A stretch of DNA of 64,000 bases from Cladorhizidae sp. MBARI D1340-BT2 (GCA_028752905.1 JAQNBH010000014.1:372001-436000), one strand, 5' to 3'; numbered from the stretch's first letter, positions 34,813 to 47,968 are shown. Numbers and translations: made by a program. Notes: generated from the sequence alone by a model not told the origin.

Positions 34813-35149
34813 TAGCATTATATGACTCAGTTAGCTGGCATACATTTAATAGTACCTGTTGATACATCTCTCAGCGTTGTTGGGTTTTGTTTCATGTCCA
34901 AAATTATTCATCCTAAATTTTCAGCCCCCCCCCCACCCCCCCGCTTCAAACCCTAACTATAGCAACCACGTATGTATAGTATGTATGGTAACTAAAGCAA
35001 ACTCATGAATATTATTGTATAGCAACTACTGTACTCATAGTATTGTGTATTAGCACTAGTAAAAACACAAGTACCAATAATGGGATTGTGAGTATTGCTG
35101 CAGCTCTATTTTCTAGATCTCCTTTATGATTCATAGAAAAGTTCTCAAT
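34813..35149. other. ATP6V1H intron, unassigned
   Basis: Contains a poly-C tract (34926-34942). Nothing else recognisable. Confidence 0.5.
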
Positions 35150-35372
35150 AGTCTTCCATGCCATAGCAGTCTTCCATGCCACAACAGTCTTCCATGCCAC
35201 AGCAGTCTTCCAGGCCACAGCAGTCTTCCATGCCACAGCAGTCTTCCACCACAGCTGTCTTCCAGGCCACAGCAGTCTCATGCCAGTTGTCTTCCATGCC
35301 AAATGGTCTTCTAGCCACAGCAGTCTTCCAAGCCACAGCAGTCTTCCATGTCACAGCAATCTTCCATGCCTT
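35150..35372. repeat. Minisatellite, 18-bp unit
   Basis: About 11 copies of CAGTCTTCCATGCCACAG with small variants. The period is divisible by three, so frames stay open on both strands. Confidence 0.92.
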
Positions 35373-35639
35373 AGTTCTCTAGTATGTGGCCTCATCAGGC
35401 TCAATTCAAGTGGTAGTTTAACATTTTGTAAAACAAGAACCAACAACATTAACTTGTTGTGACAACGAGTTGCTTACTTTAAACTGCTAAGCTGTCACTC
35501 AATGTCCTCAAAGAATGTGAGAGGGAAATAAAGCTTCTGGAAAAACTATATGGGAGCAAGTGGATCGAACTGGTTTGACAACCTATTGATAGGCATGACT
35601 TGTTTCCTAGTGCTGACACTCGTCAAGACTGACATGTCA

Positions 35640-36535
35640 ACAGTGCTAATCCATAGACCATTAAGACTAACTCATGTACAAGAGTGCTAATCCCTAGGAC
35701 CATCACATGTATAAGAGTGATAATCCCTAGGACCATTAAGACTATCACATGTACAAAAGTGCTAATCCCTAGACCATTAAGACTATCTCATGTACAAGAG
35801 TGCTAATCCCTAGGACCATTAAGACTATCACATGTACAAGAGTGATAATCCCTAGACCATTAAGACTATCACATGTGCAAGAGTGCCAATCCCTAGGACC
35901 ATTAAGACTATCTCATGTACAAGAGTGCTAATCCCTAGGACCATTAAGACTACATATATCTCATGTACAAGAGTGCTAATCCCTAGGACCATTAAGACTA
36001 TCACATGTACAAGAGTGCTAATCCCTAGGACCATTAAGACTATCACATGTACAAGAGTGCTAATCCCTAGGACCATTAAGACTATCACATGTACAAGACT
36101 GCTAATCCCTAGGACCATTAAGACTATCACATGTACAAGAGTGCTAATCCCTAGACCATTAAGACTATCTCATGTACAAGAGTGCTAATCCCTAGACCAT
36201 TAAGACTATCTCATGTACAAGAGTGCTAATCCCTAGGACCATTAAGACTATCACATGTACAAGAGTGCTAATCCCTAGGACCATTAAGACTATCACATGT
36301 ACAAGAGTGCTAATCCCTAGGACCATTAAGACTATCTCATGTACAAGAGTGCTAATCCCTAGGACAATTAAGACTATCTCATGTACAAGAGTGCTAATCC
36401 CTAGGACGATTAAGAATATTACATATACAAGAGTGCCAATCCATAGACATTACTATCCACTTGTACTGGAGTGCTAATCATTAAGAATATGCATGTATAC
36501 AAGAGTTCTAACCCCTCAATCATTAAGACTATGCA
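35640..36535. repeat. Minisatellite, ~42-bp unit, ending next to an ATP6V1H donor
   Basis: About 20 copies of GTACAAGAGTGCTAATCCCT followed by AGGACCATTAAGACTATCACAT. GG presence/absence and CTCAT/CACAT variants occur, and the copies degenerate toward 36535. The last degenerate unit ends about 25 bp from the ATP6V1H donor at 36558. Confidence 0.93.
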
Positions 36536-36558
36536 CATAACTTTTCCACACGTATTAC

Positions 36559-36637
36559 CCAAAACTTATCAGAGCGATGTACTGGACTCCATTCTAGCCG
36601 GCCACTCTTCACTTCAGCAGAATATTCATCAAATGAA
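36559..36637 (-). CDS. ATP6V1H: ATP6V1H exon ([10 protein letters not shown]...)
   Basis: 79 bp between acceptor TGCTATTTTAG and donor GTAATACG. One base completes a Ser codon, then [20 protein letters not shown] and RSDKFW. The SFDEYxxExKSGxLEWSPVHKSExFW segment is diagnostic for V-ATPase subunit H. Phases match both neighbouring exons (2 in, 0 out). Confidence 0.95.
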
Positions 36638-37139
36638 CTAAAATAGCATAAGAAGACATTTGTAACATCCCTGAGATGCATTTGGATCAGAAGTCTTTCA
36701 TATTTAAGAAATTATTTTGTGTTTGTGGAGTATTCCCCTTTGATCTGCCTAACCAGCTACTTGGACACGTGGACATTTATGTACTGCAAGGCAGATTCCA
36801 ACCATTGTAAGCCAGTAATTTTGGTACAAACACTTCAAATTCAAAATGGTGGACCCAAGCACATACATACATCACACACCTACAAAACAAATAAAATAGA
36901 ACATATCTCTCGGCTAAAACTATTTGGCAGTTCCTTAGCAGCCTCCACTGTAGAGCTGTTGTTTGATACTCCCGTGTGCCTTGAATACCTTGCAAAATAG
37001 TAATTAAAAAATAAATAAAAAATGTCAAATTAGTCCTCCAGGTTTGCTGTTTATCTTCCTACCTCACATACATAACTTGCATATTAGGTCAATTTTAGTA
37101 CAGAATATGCCAAATTTTCCACTGCCTTACAGCAGTCAA
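36638..37139. other. ATP6V1H intron, unassigned
   Basis: No gene seen. Short frames on both strands lack conserved patterns. Confidence 0.5.
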
Positions 37140-38150
37140 TATGTAACACCCTATACATATCAGCACCCCACACATATCAGCACATGTAGCACCCAACACA
37201 TATCAGCACCCCACACATATCAGCACCCCACACACATTGATCAGTACATGTAGCACCCTATACATATCAGCAAATGTAGCACCCAACACATATCAGCACA
37301 TGCAGCACCCCACACATATCAGCACCTCACACATATCAGCACCCTACACATATCAGCATATGTAGCACCCCACACATATCAGCACCCCACACATATCAGC
37401 ACCCCACACATATCAGCACCCCACACATATCAGCAACCCACACATATCAGAACATGTAGCACCCCACACATATCAGCACATGTAGCACCCCACACATATC
37501 AGCACCCCACACATATCAGCACATGCAGTACCCCACACACATTGATCAGTACATGTAGTATACCCTATACATGTCAGCACATGCAGCACCCTACACATAT
37601 CAGCACATGTAGCACCCCACACATATCAGCACATGTAGCACCCTACACATACCAGCACATGTAGCACCCCACACATGTCAGCACATGTAGCACCCTTTAC
37701 ATACCAGCACATGTAGAACCCTACACATATCAGCACATGTAGCACCCCACACATATCAGCACATGTAGCACCCTACACATACCAGCACATGAAGCACCCC
37801 ACACATGTCAGCACATGTAGCACCCTACACATAACAGCACATGTAGCACATGTAGCACCCCAGCACATGTAGCACCCTACACATATCAGCACATGCAGCA
37901 CCCTATACATGTCAGCACATGCAGCACCCTATACATATCAGTACATGCCACACTCTACACATATCAGCACATGCAGCACCATATACATGTCAGCACATGC
38001 AGCACCCTACACATATCAGCACATGCCACACCCTACACATATCAGCACATGCAGCACCCTATACATGTCAGCACATGCAGCACCCTACACATGTCAGCAC
38101 ATGCAGTGCCCTACACATACATGTATCAGTAATTGACACATATCAGCACA
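37140..38150. repeat. Minisatellite of CACATATCAGCACATGTAGC units
   Basis: Roughly 50 units of mixed length (about 16 and 26 bp) built from ACCCCACACATATCAGC and ACATGTAGC/ACATGCAGC modules. The left part is rich in the short unit, the right part in the CATGCAGC long unit. Confidence 0.93.
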
Positions 38151-38640
38151 TGCCATGTCTTGTTACTAGTGTTGATTGTACTTGCGTAAGATCAGCTATA
38201 GCCTGCTTCAAGGACTTGGTACAAGTTGCACATGTATAAAAACTCAAGCTGGTTTGGTAGAGAATCAGTCACAGCTTGTAAGGACTTAGTTACAGTTGCC
38301 CAGGAGCAAGCATTCCACAAACCAAACCACAAACCAAACCACAGAACTAATTGGTCGTTAGTTCACTAGTTATTCATTCACTTACCCACATGATGATCCT
38401 TACCTACATGATAATCCTTACCTACATGATGATCCTTACCAACACTAAAATTATTATTGAGTAAGAGATAAGATGTCAATGGGTTTTCCGGTTGGGTTCT
38501 TTCTCTGGTACTAGAATTGTTAATCAAGTTTGCAAGTTATATAAGAGACAAGATAAATTTCAAGGGCTTTTTCACACATTTGAGATTATTTATGTCTACC
38601 ATTACCACCTTAGCAAAGGATTTGTGAGCAGCTAGACATA
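38151..38640. other. ATP6V1H intron, unassigned
   Basis: Contains three copies of a TACATGATGATCCTTACC unit (38385-38440). No gene seen. Confidence 0.5.
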
Positions 38641-38654
38641 CTTTTAGAGCGAAA

Positions 38655-39810
38655 CCATAGGCCGCTAAGGAACCAGAGTATAGGCTGCTAAGGAACCAGT
38701 ATAGCCTGCTAAGGAACCAGAGTATAGCCTGCTAAGGAACCAGAGTATAGCCTGCTAAGGAACCAGAGTATAGGCTGCTAAGGAACCAGAGTATAGGCTG
38801 CTAAGGAACCAGAGTATAGGCTGCTAAGGAACCAGAGTATAGGCTGCTAAGGAACCAAAGTATAGGCTGCTAAGGAACCAGAGTATAGGCTGCTAAGGAA
38901 CCAGAGTATAGGCTGCTAAGGAAACAGAGTATAGGCTGCTAAGGAACCAGAATATAGGCTGCTAAGGAACCAGTATAGGCTGCTAAGGAACCAGCGTATA
39001 GCCTGCTAAGGAACCAGAGTATAGGCTGCTAAGGAACCAGTATAGCCTGCTAAGGAACCAGAGTATAGCCTGCTAAGGAACCAGAGTATAGGCTGCTAAG
39101 GAACCAGAGTATAGGATGCTAAGGAACCAGAGTATAGGCTGCTAAGGAACCAGAGTATAGGCTGCTAAGGAACCAGAGTATAGGCTGCTAAGGAACCAGA
39201 GTATAGGCTGCTAAGGAACCAGAGTATAGCCTGCTAAGGAACCAGAGTATAGGCTGCTAAGGAACCAGAGTATAGGCTGCTAAGGAACCAGAGTATAGGC
39301 TGCTAATGAACCAGAGTATAGGCTGCTAAGGAACCAGAGTATAGCCTGCTAAGGAACCAGAGTATAGGCTGCTAAGGAACCAGAGTATAGGCTGCTAAGG
39401 AACCAGAGTATAGCCTGCTAAGGAACCAGAGTATAGGCTGCTAAGGAACCAGAGTATAGGCTGCTAAGGAACCAGAGTATAGGCTGCTAAGGAACCAGAG
39501 TAGAGGCTGCTAAGGAACCAGAGTATAGCCTGCTAAGGAACCAGAATATAGGCTGCTAAGGAACCAGAGTATAGGCTGCTAAGGAACCAGAGTATAGCCT
39601 GCTAAGGAACCAGAGTATAGGCTGCTAAGGAACCAGAGTATAGGCTGCTAAGGAACCAGAGTATAGCCTGCTAAGGAACCAGAGTATAGGCTGCTAAGGA
39701 ACCAGAGTATAGCCTGCTAAGGAACCAGAGTATAGGCTGCTACGGAACCAGTATAGGCTGCAAGTATAGGCTAAGGAAACACTATAAGCTACTAAGGAAC
39801 TAAGTATTGA
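38655..39810. repeat. Minisatellite, 23-bp unit, about 49 copies
   Basis: Tandem GCTAAGGAACCAGAGTATAG plus GCT or CCT. Several units lack GA (CCAGTATAG), and the right end degenerates. Confidence 0.96.
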
Positions 39811-40212
39811 CTGCTAAGGACCACTATGCCAAGAATCTAGCAAACGAGATTTAGCTGACATGATCTTTTCTTTGGTTTTTTTTAGCACCTGCCATTATAA
39901 AATAGTGGATCCAACCAACATGCAGTGCTAACACAACCAACATGCAGTGCTAACATATTCCTGATAACAATGAAAAAATATTTCTATAATAGCCAACAAT
40001 AATGGATAACTTGTCAACAATATATACAATAAAAACAAACCCCAAACTGCACTCACAACAAGTGAGACAACCATTAGTAGTATACCATTACAAATGATGA
40101 ACAACACTCGTATGCATAATTATGTTAATAAGTTATGCACATGGCCAGTAGAGACTGCATACTATGTATGGTTACATGTGAGTTCTGCCCTGCGAGCTTT
40201 CTCATTTGCTTT
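39811..40212. other. ATP6V1H intron, unassigned
   Basis: AT-rich; contains a doubled CCAACATGCAGTGCTAACA (39914-39950). No gene seen. Confidence 0.5.
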
Positions 40213-40672
40213 CAAGGTATTTATAAACTGCCAGGTGCTAATCTACAAGGTATTTATAAACTGCCAGGTGCAAATCTACAAGGTATTTATAAACTGCCAG
40301 GTGCTAATCTACAAGGTATTTATAAACTGCCAGGTGCTAATCTAGAATGTATTTTATAAACTGCTAGAGTGCTAATCTACAAGGTATTTATAAACTGCCA
40401 GGTGCTAATCTAGAATGTATTTTATAAACTGCCAGAGTGCTAATCTATAAGATATTTATAAACTGCCACAGAGTACTAATCTACAAGGTATTTATAAACT
40501 GCCAGGTGCTAATCTATAAGGTATTTATAAACTGCCAGGTGCTAATCTATAAGGTATTTATAAACTGCCAGGTGCTAATCTATAAGGTATTTATAAACTG
40601 CCAGGTGCTAATCTATAAGGTATTTATAAACTGGGGTGCTAATCTACAAGGCATTTATAAACTGCCCAAGTG
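40213..40672. repeat. Minisatellite, 33-bp unit
   Basis: About 14 copies of AAGGTATTTATAAACTGCCA followed by GGTGCTAATCTAC. The period is divisible by three, which explains the KVFINCQVLIY frames. Two units carry TAGAATGTATTTT variants. Confidence 0.93.
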
Positions 40673-40729
40673 ATAATCAAAGACAAAGATTTTTTAACCT
40701 AGCCAGTGGCTACCTTAAATGTTACACTT

Positions 40730-40842
40730 CCCCTACACTTTCCTCTTGTTAGCCTGTAGATGGTGGCTACCTGGACCCTCCCACCTTACCCTACACTTCC
40801 CTCTTGTTAGCCTGTAGATGGTGGCTACCTGGACCCTCCCTC
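40730..40842. repeat. Two-copy direct repeat
   Basis: CCTCTTGTTAGCCTGTAGAT and GGTGGCTACCTGGACCCTCC occur twice, about 55-60 bp apart. Confidence 0.8.
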
Positions 40843-40890
40843 AGACATGTGTAGGATGGGGATGGTAAAACCATTTCATTCGCTTGTACC

Positions 40891-41013
40891 GAGTGTTAGC
40901 AAAACATTACCCTAACTCTTGACTTTTAGCAAAACATTACCTTAACTATTGAGTGTTAGCAAAATATTATTACCCTAACTCTCGAGTGTTAACAAAACAT
41001 TACCTTAACTCTT
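40891..41013 (-). repeat. Tandem duplication of the ATP6V1H exon-intron junction
   Basis: Four units (40891-40920, 40921-40950, 40951-40983, 40984-41013) of 30, 30, 33 and 30 bp. On the minus strand the unit is AAGAGTTAAG (last 10 bases of the exon) followed by GTAATGTTTTGYTAACACTC (first 20 of the intron). The unit nearest the gene contains the real junction at 41004/41003. All copies keep a GTAAT donor-like core. Confidence 0.9.
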
Positions 41014-41179
41014 GCAAACTTGCATTAAGTTTCTCATGCAGAAACTCAATGTCGCCCTGCAGGTCAGAGTCCTCTCTGGTCTGCTTGACAAGTATATTGA
41101 GGACAGGCACTGCTTTGAAGTGAATCATCTGAGTAGCATATTGCTCACACACTGACGATGACGGCTTCTCTAACAAGTT
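41004..41179 (-). CDS. ATP6V1H: V-type H+-ATPase subunit H, C-terminal part (first exon in window)
   Basis: Joining 41179-41004, 36637-36559, 30395-30247, 25197-25084 and 24196-24157 on the minus strand gives about 185 residues that end in a stop. All four introns are GT-AG and every phase matches. This exon reads NLLEKPSSSVCEQYATQMIH...DIEFLHEKLNASLQEL. Subunit H is a peripheral V1 protein of armadillo-like helices. It bridges V1 and Vo in the proton pump of endosomes, lysosomes and plasma membrane, activating the holoenzyme and silencing free V1. The animal protein is about 480 residues, so roughly 295 N-terminal residues are missing. No further exon is visible on the minus strand up to 64000. 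The region beyond is a pure 50-bp array and then the 100-N gap. The window therefore shows only the 3' half. Family identity rests on recognised conserved blocks, not on a computed alignment. Confidence 0.9.
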
Positions 41180-41441
41180 CTGGAGAAAATGAAGTACAAG
41201 ACAAGATGTAACTTAACAGGAACAGAATAACACATAGCCACTGGTCATCTCCAGTTGTGTTTAGCAATGACCACAGCCAGCAGATTCTATGCATGTATAG
41301 GAGACATTTACCTTCACATTCCATTAGCTACCCATGGAGACCTGCGCCTCCATGGATTTCATTTAAAATGTTGTTTAAAAAAATATACCAACTAAAAAAT
41401 AAAATAAATTAAAATAATTTTTTAAAACTACTGTACAACAA

Positions 41442-41473
41442 CAACAAGAACAACAACAACAACAACAACAAAA
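41442..41473. repeat. (CAA)n microsatellite
   Basis: A short AAC/CAA triplet run preceding the 50-bp array, after an AT-rich patch at 41370-41425. Confidence 0.85.
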
Positions 41474-41506
41474 AAGCTGTAGACCCATGCAGTGCACCAG
41501 CTGGTC

Positions 41507-44500
41507 AGCTGTGATGATGTTGAGGGCTACTCCAACACCTAGTCAAGTGCCTGGTCAGCTGTGATGATGTTGAGGGCTACTCCAACACCTAGTCAAGTGG
41601 CTGGTCAGCTGTGATGATGTTGAGAGCTACTCCAACACCTAGTCAAGTGGCTGGTCAGCTGTGATGATGTTGAGAGCTACTCCAACACCTAGTCAAGTGC
41701 CTGGTCAGCTGTGATGATGTTGAGAGCTACTCCAACACCTAGTCAAGTGCCTGGTCAGCTGTGAGGATGTTGAGAGCTACTCCAACACCTAGTCAAGTGC
41801 CTGGTCAGCTGTGATGATGTTGAGGGCTACTCCAACACCTAGTCAAGTGGCTGGTCAGCTGTGAGGATGTTGAGAGCTACTCCAACACCTAGTCAAGTGC
41901 CTGGTCAGCTGTGATGTTGTTGAGGGCTACTCCAACACCTAGTCAAGTGCCTGGTCAGCTGTGATGATGTTGAGAGCTACTCCAACACCTAGTCAAGTGG
42001 CTGGTCAGCTGTGATGATGTTGAGAGCTACTCCAACACCTAGTCAAGTGCCTGGTCAGCTGTGATGATGTTGAGAGCTACTCCAACACCTAGTCAAGTGG
42101 CTGGTCAGCTGTGATGATGTTGAGAGCTACTCCAACACCTAGTCAAGTGGCTGGTCAGCTGTGATGATGTTGAGAGCTACTCCAACACCTAGTCAAGTGG
42201 CTGGACAACTGTGATGATGTTGAGAGCTACTCCAACACCTAGTCAAGTGCCTGGTCAGCTGTGATGATGTTGAGAGCTACTCCAACACCTAGTCAAGTGC
42301 CTGGTCAGCTGTGATGATGTTGAGAGCTACTCCACCACCTAGTCAAGTGCCTGGTCAGCTGTGATGATGTTGAGAGCTACTCCAACACCTAGTCAAGTGG
42401 CTGGTCAGCTGTGATGATGTTGAGAGCTACTCCAACACCTAGTCAAGTGCCTGGTCAGCTGTGATGATGTTGAGAGCTACTCCAACACCTAGTCAAGTGG
42501 CTGGTCAGCTGTGATGATGTTGAGAGCTACTCCAACACCTAGTCAAGTGGCTGGTCAGCTGTGATGATGTTGAGAGCTACTCCAACACCTAGTCAAGTGG
42601 CTGGTCAGCTGTGATGATGTTGAGAGCTACTCCAACACCTAGTCTCAAGTGGCTGGTCAGCTGTGAGGATGTTGAGAGCTACTCCAACACCTAGTCAAGT
42701 GCCTGGTCAGCTGTGAGGATGTTGAGAGCTACTCCAACACCTAGTCAAGTGCCTGGTCAGCTGTGAGGATGTTGAGAGCTACTCCAACACCTAGTCAAGT
42801 GGCTGGTCAGCTGTGATGATGTTGAGAGCTACTCCAACACCTAGTCAAGTGCCTGGTCAGCTGTGATGATGTTGAGAGCTACTCCAACACCTAGTCAAGT
42901 GGCTGGTCAGCTGTGATGATGTTGAGAGCTACTCCAACACCTAGTCAAGTGCCTGGTCAGCTGTGAGGATGTTGAGAGCTACTCCAACACCTAGTCAAGT
43001 GCCTGGTCAGCTGTGATGATGTTGAGAGCTACTCCAACACCTAGTCAAGTGGCTGGTCAGCTGTGATGATGTTGAGAGCTACTCCAACACCTAGTCAAGT
43101 GCCTGGTCAGCTGTGATGATGTTGAGAGCTACTCCAACACCTAGTCAAGTGCCTGGTCAGCTGTGATGATGTTGAGAGCTACTCCAACACCTAGTCAAGT
43201 GCCTGGTCAGCTGTGATGATGTTGAGAGCTACTCCAACACCTAGTCAAGTGGCTGGTCAGCTGTGATGATGTTGAGAGCTACTCCAACACCTAGTCAAGT
43301 GCCTGGTCAGCTGTGAGGATGTTGAGAGCTACTCCAACACCTAGTCAAGTGCCTGGTCAGCTGTGATGATGTTGAGGGCTACTCCAACACCTAGTCAAGT
43401 GGCTGGTCAGCTGTGATGATGTTGAGAGCTACTCCAACACCTAGTCAAGTGGCTGGTCAGCTGTGAGGATGTTGAGAGCTACTCCAACACCTAGTCAAGT
43501 GGCTGGTCAGCTGTGATGATGTTGAGAGCTACTCCAACACCTAGTCAAGTGGCTGGTCAGCTGTGATGATGTTGAGAGCTACTCCAACACCTAGTCAAGT
43601 GGCTGGTCAGCTGTGTTGAGAGCTACTCCAACACCTAGTCAAGTGGCTGGTCAGCTGTGATGATGTTGAGAGCTACTCCAACACCTAGTCAAGCGCCTGG
43701 TCAGCTATGATGATGTTGAGAGCTACACTCCAACACCTAGTCAAGTGGCTGGTCAACTGTGATGATGTTGAGAGCTACTCCAACACCTAGTCAAGTGGCT
43801 GGTCAGCTGTGAGGATGTTGAGAGCTACTCCAACACCTAGTCAAGTGCCTGGTCAGCTGTGATGATGTTGAGAGCTACTCCAACACCTAGTCAAGTGGCT
43901 GGTCAGCTGTGATGATGTTGAGAGCTACTCCAACACCTAGTCAAGTGGCTGGTCAGCTGTGAGGATGTTGAGGGCTACTCCAACACCTAGTCAAGTGGCT
44001 GGTCAGCTGTGATGATGTTGAGAGCTACTCCAACACCTAGTCAAGTGCCTGGTCAGCTGTGATGATGTTGAGAGCTACTCCAACACCTAGTCAAGTGGCT
44101 GGTCAGCTGTGAGGATGTTGAGAGCTACTCCAACACCTAGTCAAGTGCCTGGTCAGCTGTGATGATGTTGAGAGCTACTCCAACACCTAGTCAAGTGGCT
44201 GGTCAGCTGTGATGATGTTGAGAGCTACTCCACCACCTAGTCAAGTGGCTGGTCAGCTGTGATGATGTTGAGAGCTACTCCAACACCTAGTCAAGTGGCT
44301 GGTCAGCTGTGATGATGTTGAGAACTACTCCAACACCTAGTCAAGTGGCTGGTCAGCTGTGATGATGTTGAGGGCTACTCCAACACCTAGTCAAGTGCCT
44401 GGTCAGCTGTGATGATGTTGAGAGCTACTCCAACACCTAGTCAAGTGGCTGGTCAGCTGTGATGATGTTGAGAACTACTCCAACACCTAGTCAAGTGGCT

Positions 44501-47500
44501 GGTCAGCTGTGATGATGTTGAGGGCTACTCCAACACCTAGTCAAGTGGCTGGTCAGCTGTGATGATGTTGAGAGCTACTCCAACACCTAGTCAAGTGGCT
44601 GGTCAGCTGTGATGATGTTGAGGGCTACTCCAACACCTAGTCAAGTGCCTGGTCAGCTGTGATGATGTTGAGAGCTACTCCAACACCTAGTCAAGTGCCT
44701 GGTCAGCTGTGATGATGTTGAGAGCTACTCCAACACCTAGTCAAGTGGCTGGTCAGCTGATGATGTTGAGGGCTACTCCAACACCTAGTCACGTGGCTGG
44801 TCAGCTGTGATGATGTTGAGAGCTACTCCAACACCTAGTCAAGTGGCTGGTCAGCTGTGATGATGTTGAGAGCTACTCCAACACCTAGTCAAGTGGCTGG
44901 TCAGCTGTGATGATGTTGAGAGCTACTCCAACACCTAGTCAAGTGCCTGGTCAGCTGTGATGATGTTGAGAGCTACTCCAACACCTAGTCAAGTGCCTGG
45001 TCAGCTGTGAGGATGTTGAGAGCTACTCCAACACCTAGTCAAGTGGCTGGTCAGCTGTGATGATGTTGAGAGCTACTCCAACACCTAGTCAAGTGGCTGG
45101 TCAGCTGTGATGATGTTGAGAGCTACTCCAACACCTAGTCAAGTGGCTGGTCAGCTGTGATGATGTTGAGAGCTACTCCAACACCTAGTCAAGTGCCTGG
45201 TCAGCTGTGATGATGTTGAGAGCTACTCCAACACCTAGTCAAGTGCCTGGTCAGCTGTGATGATGTTGAGAGCTACTCCAACACCTAGTCAAGTGCCTGG
45301 TCAGCTGTGATGATGTTGAGAGCTACTCCAACACCTAGTCAAGTGGCTGGTCAGCTGTGATGATGTTGAGAGCTACTCCAACACCTAGTCAAGTGCCTGG
45401 TCAGCTGTGATGATGTTGAGAGCTACTCCAACACCTAGTCAAGTGGCCTGGTCAGCTGTGATGATGTTGAGAGCTACTCCAACACCTAGTCAAGTGGCCT
45501 GGTCAGCTGTGATGATGTTGAGAGCTACTCCAACACCTAGTCAAGTGGCCTGGTCAGCTGTGATGATGTTGAGAGCTACTCCAACACCTAGTCAAGTGCC
45601 TGGTCAGCTGTGATGATGTTGAGAGCTACTCCAACACCTAGTCAAGTGGCTGGTCAGCTGTGATGATGTTGAGAGCTACTCCAACACCTAGTCAAGTGGC
45701 TGGTCAGCTGTGATGATGTTGAGAGCTACTCCAACACCTAGTCAAGTGCCTGGTCAGCTGTGATGATGTTGAGAGCTACTCCAACACCTAGTCAAGTGCC
45801 TGGTCAGCTGTGATGATGTTGAGAGCTACTCCAACACCTAGTCAAGTGGCTGGTCAGCTGTGATGATGTTGAGAGCTACTCCAACACCTAGTCAAGTGCC
45901 TGGTCAGCTGTGATGATGTTGAGAGCTACTCCAACACCTAGTCAAGTGGCTGGTCAGCTGTGATGATGTTGAGAGGCTACTCCAACACCTAGTCAAGTGC
46001 CTGGTCAGCTGTGATGATGTTGAGAGCTACTCCAACACCTAGTCAAGTGGCTGGTCAGCTGTGATGATGTTGAGAGCTACTCCAACACCTAGTCAAGTGG
46101 CTGGTCAGCTGTGATGATGTTGAGAGCTACTCCAACACCTAGTCAAGTGGCTGGTCAGCTGTGATGATGTTGAGAGCTACTCCAACACCTAGTCAAGTGG
46201 CTGGTCAGCTGTGATGATGTTGAGAGCTACTCCAACACCTAGTCAAGTGCTGGTCAGCTGTGATGATGTTGAGAGCTACTCCAACACCTAGTCAAGTGGC
46301 TGGTCAGCTGTGATGATGTTGAGAGCTACTCCAACACCTAGTCAAGTGGCTGGTCAGCTGTGATGATGTTGAGAGCTACTCCAACACCTAGTCAAGTGGC
46401 TGGTCAGCTGTGATGATGTTGAGAGCTACTCCAACACCTAGTCAAGTGGCCTGGTCAGCTGTGATGATGTTGAGAGCTACTCCAACACCTAGTCAAGTGG
46501 CTGGTCAGCTGTGATGATGTTGAGAGCTACTCCAACACCTAGTCAAGTGGCTGGTCAGCTGTGATGATGTTGAGAGCTACTCCAACACCTAGTCAAGTGC
46601 CTGGTCAGCTGTGATGATGTTGAGAGCTACTCCAACACCTAGTCAAGTGGCCTGGTCAGCTGTGATGATGTTGAGAGCTACTCCAACACCTAGTCAAGTG
46701 GCTGGTCAGCTGTGATGATGTTGAGAGCTACTCCAACACCTAGTCAAGTGGCTGGTCAGCTGTGATGATGTTGAGAGCTACTCCAACACCTAGTCAAGTG
46801 CTGGTCAGCTGTGATGATGTTGAGAGCTACTCCAACACCTAGTCAAGTGGCTGGTCAGCTGTGATGATGTTGAGAGCTACTCCAACACCTAGTCAAGTGG
46901 CTGGTCAGCTGTGATGATGTTGAGAGCTACTCCAACACCTAGTCAAGTGGCCTGGTCAGCTGTGATGATGTTGAGAGCTACTCCAACACCTAGTCAAGTG
47001 GCTGGTCAGCTGTGATGATGTTGAGAGCTACTCCAACACCTAGTCAAGTGCCTGGTCAGCTGTGATGATGTTGAGAGCTACTCCAACACCTAGTCAAGTG
47101 GCCTGGTCAGCTGTGATGATGTTGAGAGCTACTCCAACACCTAGTCAAGTGGCTGGTCAGCTGTGATGATGTTGAGAGCTACTCCAACACCTAGTCAAGT
47201 GGCTGGTCAGCTGTGATGATGTTGAGAGCTACTCCAACACCTAGTCAAGTGGCCTGGTCAGCTGTGATGATGTTGAGAGCTACTCCAACACCTAGTCAAG
47301 TGCCTGGTCAGCTGTGATGATGTTGAGAGCTACTCCAACACCTAGTCAAGTGGCTGGTCAGCTGTGATGATGTTGAGAGCTACTCCAACACCTAGTCAAG
47401 TGGCTGGTCAGCTGTGATGATGTTGAGAGCTACTCCAACACCTAGTCAAGTGGCTGGTCAGCTGTGATGATGTTGAGAGCTACTCCAACACCTAGTCAAG

Positions 47501-47968
47501 TGGCTGGTCAGCTGTGATGATGTTGAGAGCTACTCCAACACCTAGTCAAGTGGCTGGTCAGCTGTGATGATGTTGAGAGCTACTCCAACACCTAGTCAAG
47601 TGGCTGGTCAGCTGTGATGATGTTGAGAGCTACTCCAACACCTAGTCAAGTGCCTGGTCAGCTGTGATGATGTTGAGAGCTACTCCAACACCTAGTCAAG
47701 TGGCTGGTCAGCTGTGATGATGTTGAGAGCTACTCCAACACTAGTCAAGTGGCTGGTCAGCTGTGATGATGTTGAGAGCTACTCCAACACCTAGTCAAGT
47801 GGCTGGTCAGCTGTGATGATGTTGAGAGCTACTCCAACACCTAGTCAAGTGCCTGGTCAGCTGTGATGATGTTGAGAGCTACTCCAACACCTAGTCAAGT
47901 GCTGGTCAGCTGTGATGATGTTGAGAGCTACTCCAACACTAGTCAAGTGGCTGGTCAGCTGTGATGAT
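41507..47968. repeat. Very large minisatellite, 50-bp unit, about 129 copies
   Basis: Tandem CTGGTCAGCTGTGATGATGT followed by TGAGAGCTACTCCAACACCT and AGTCAAGTGG. Variable sites include GTGGCTGG/GTGCCTGG, GATGATG/GAGGATG and GAGAGCT/GAGGGCT. Rare 49-bp (GTGCTGG) and 51-bp (GTGGCCTGG) units occur, mostly in the right third. The array runs into the assembly gap, so its true length is unknown. Confidence 0.98.

Noticed and set aside
41507..47968. Missing ATP6V1H or UTP6 exons hidden in the 50-bp array
   Set aside because: Read through the whole array; all sequence is repeat units with only point and 1-2 base variants.
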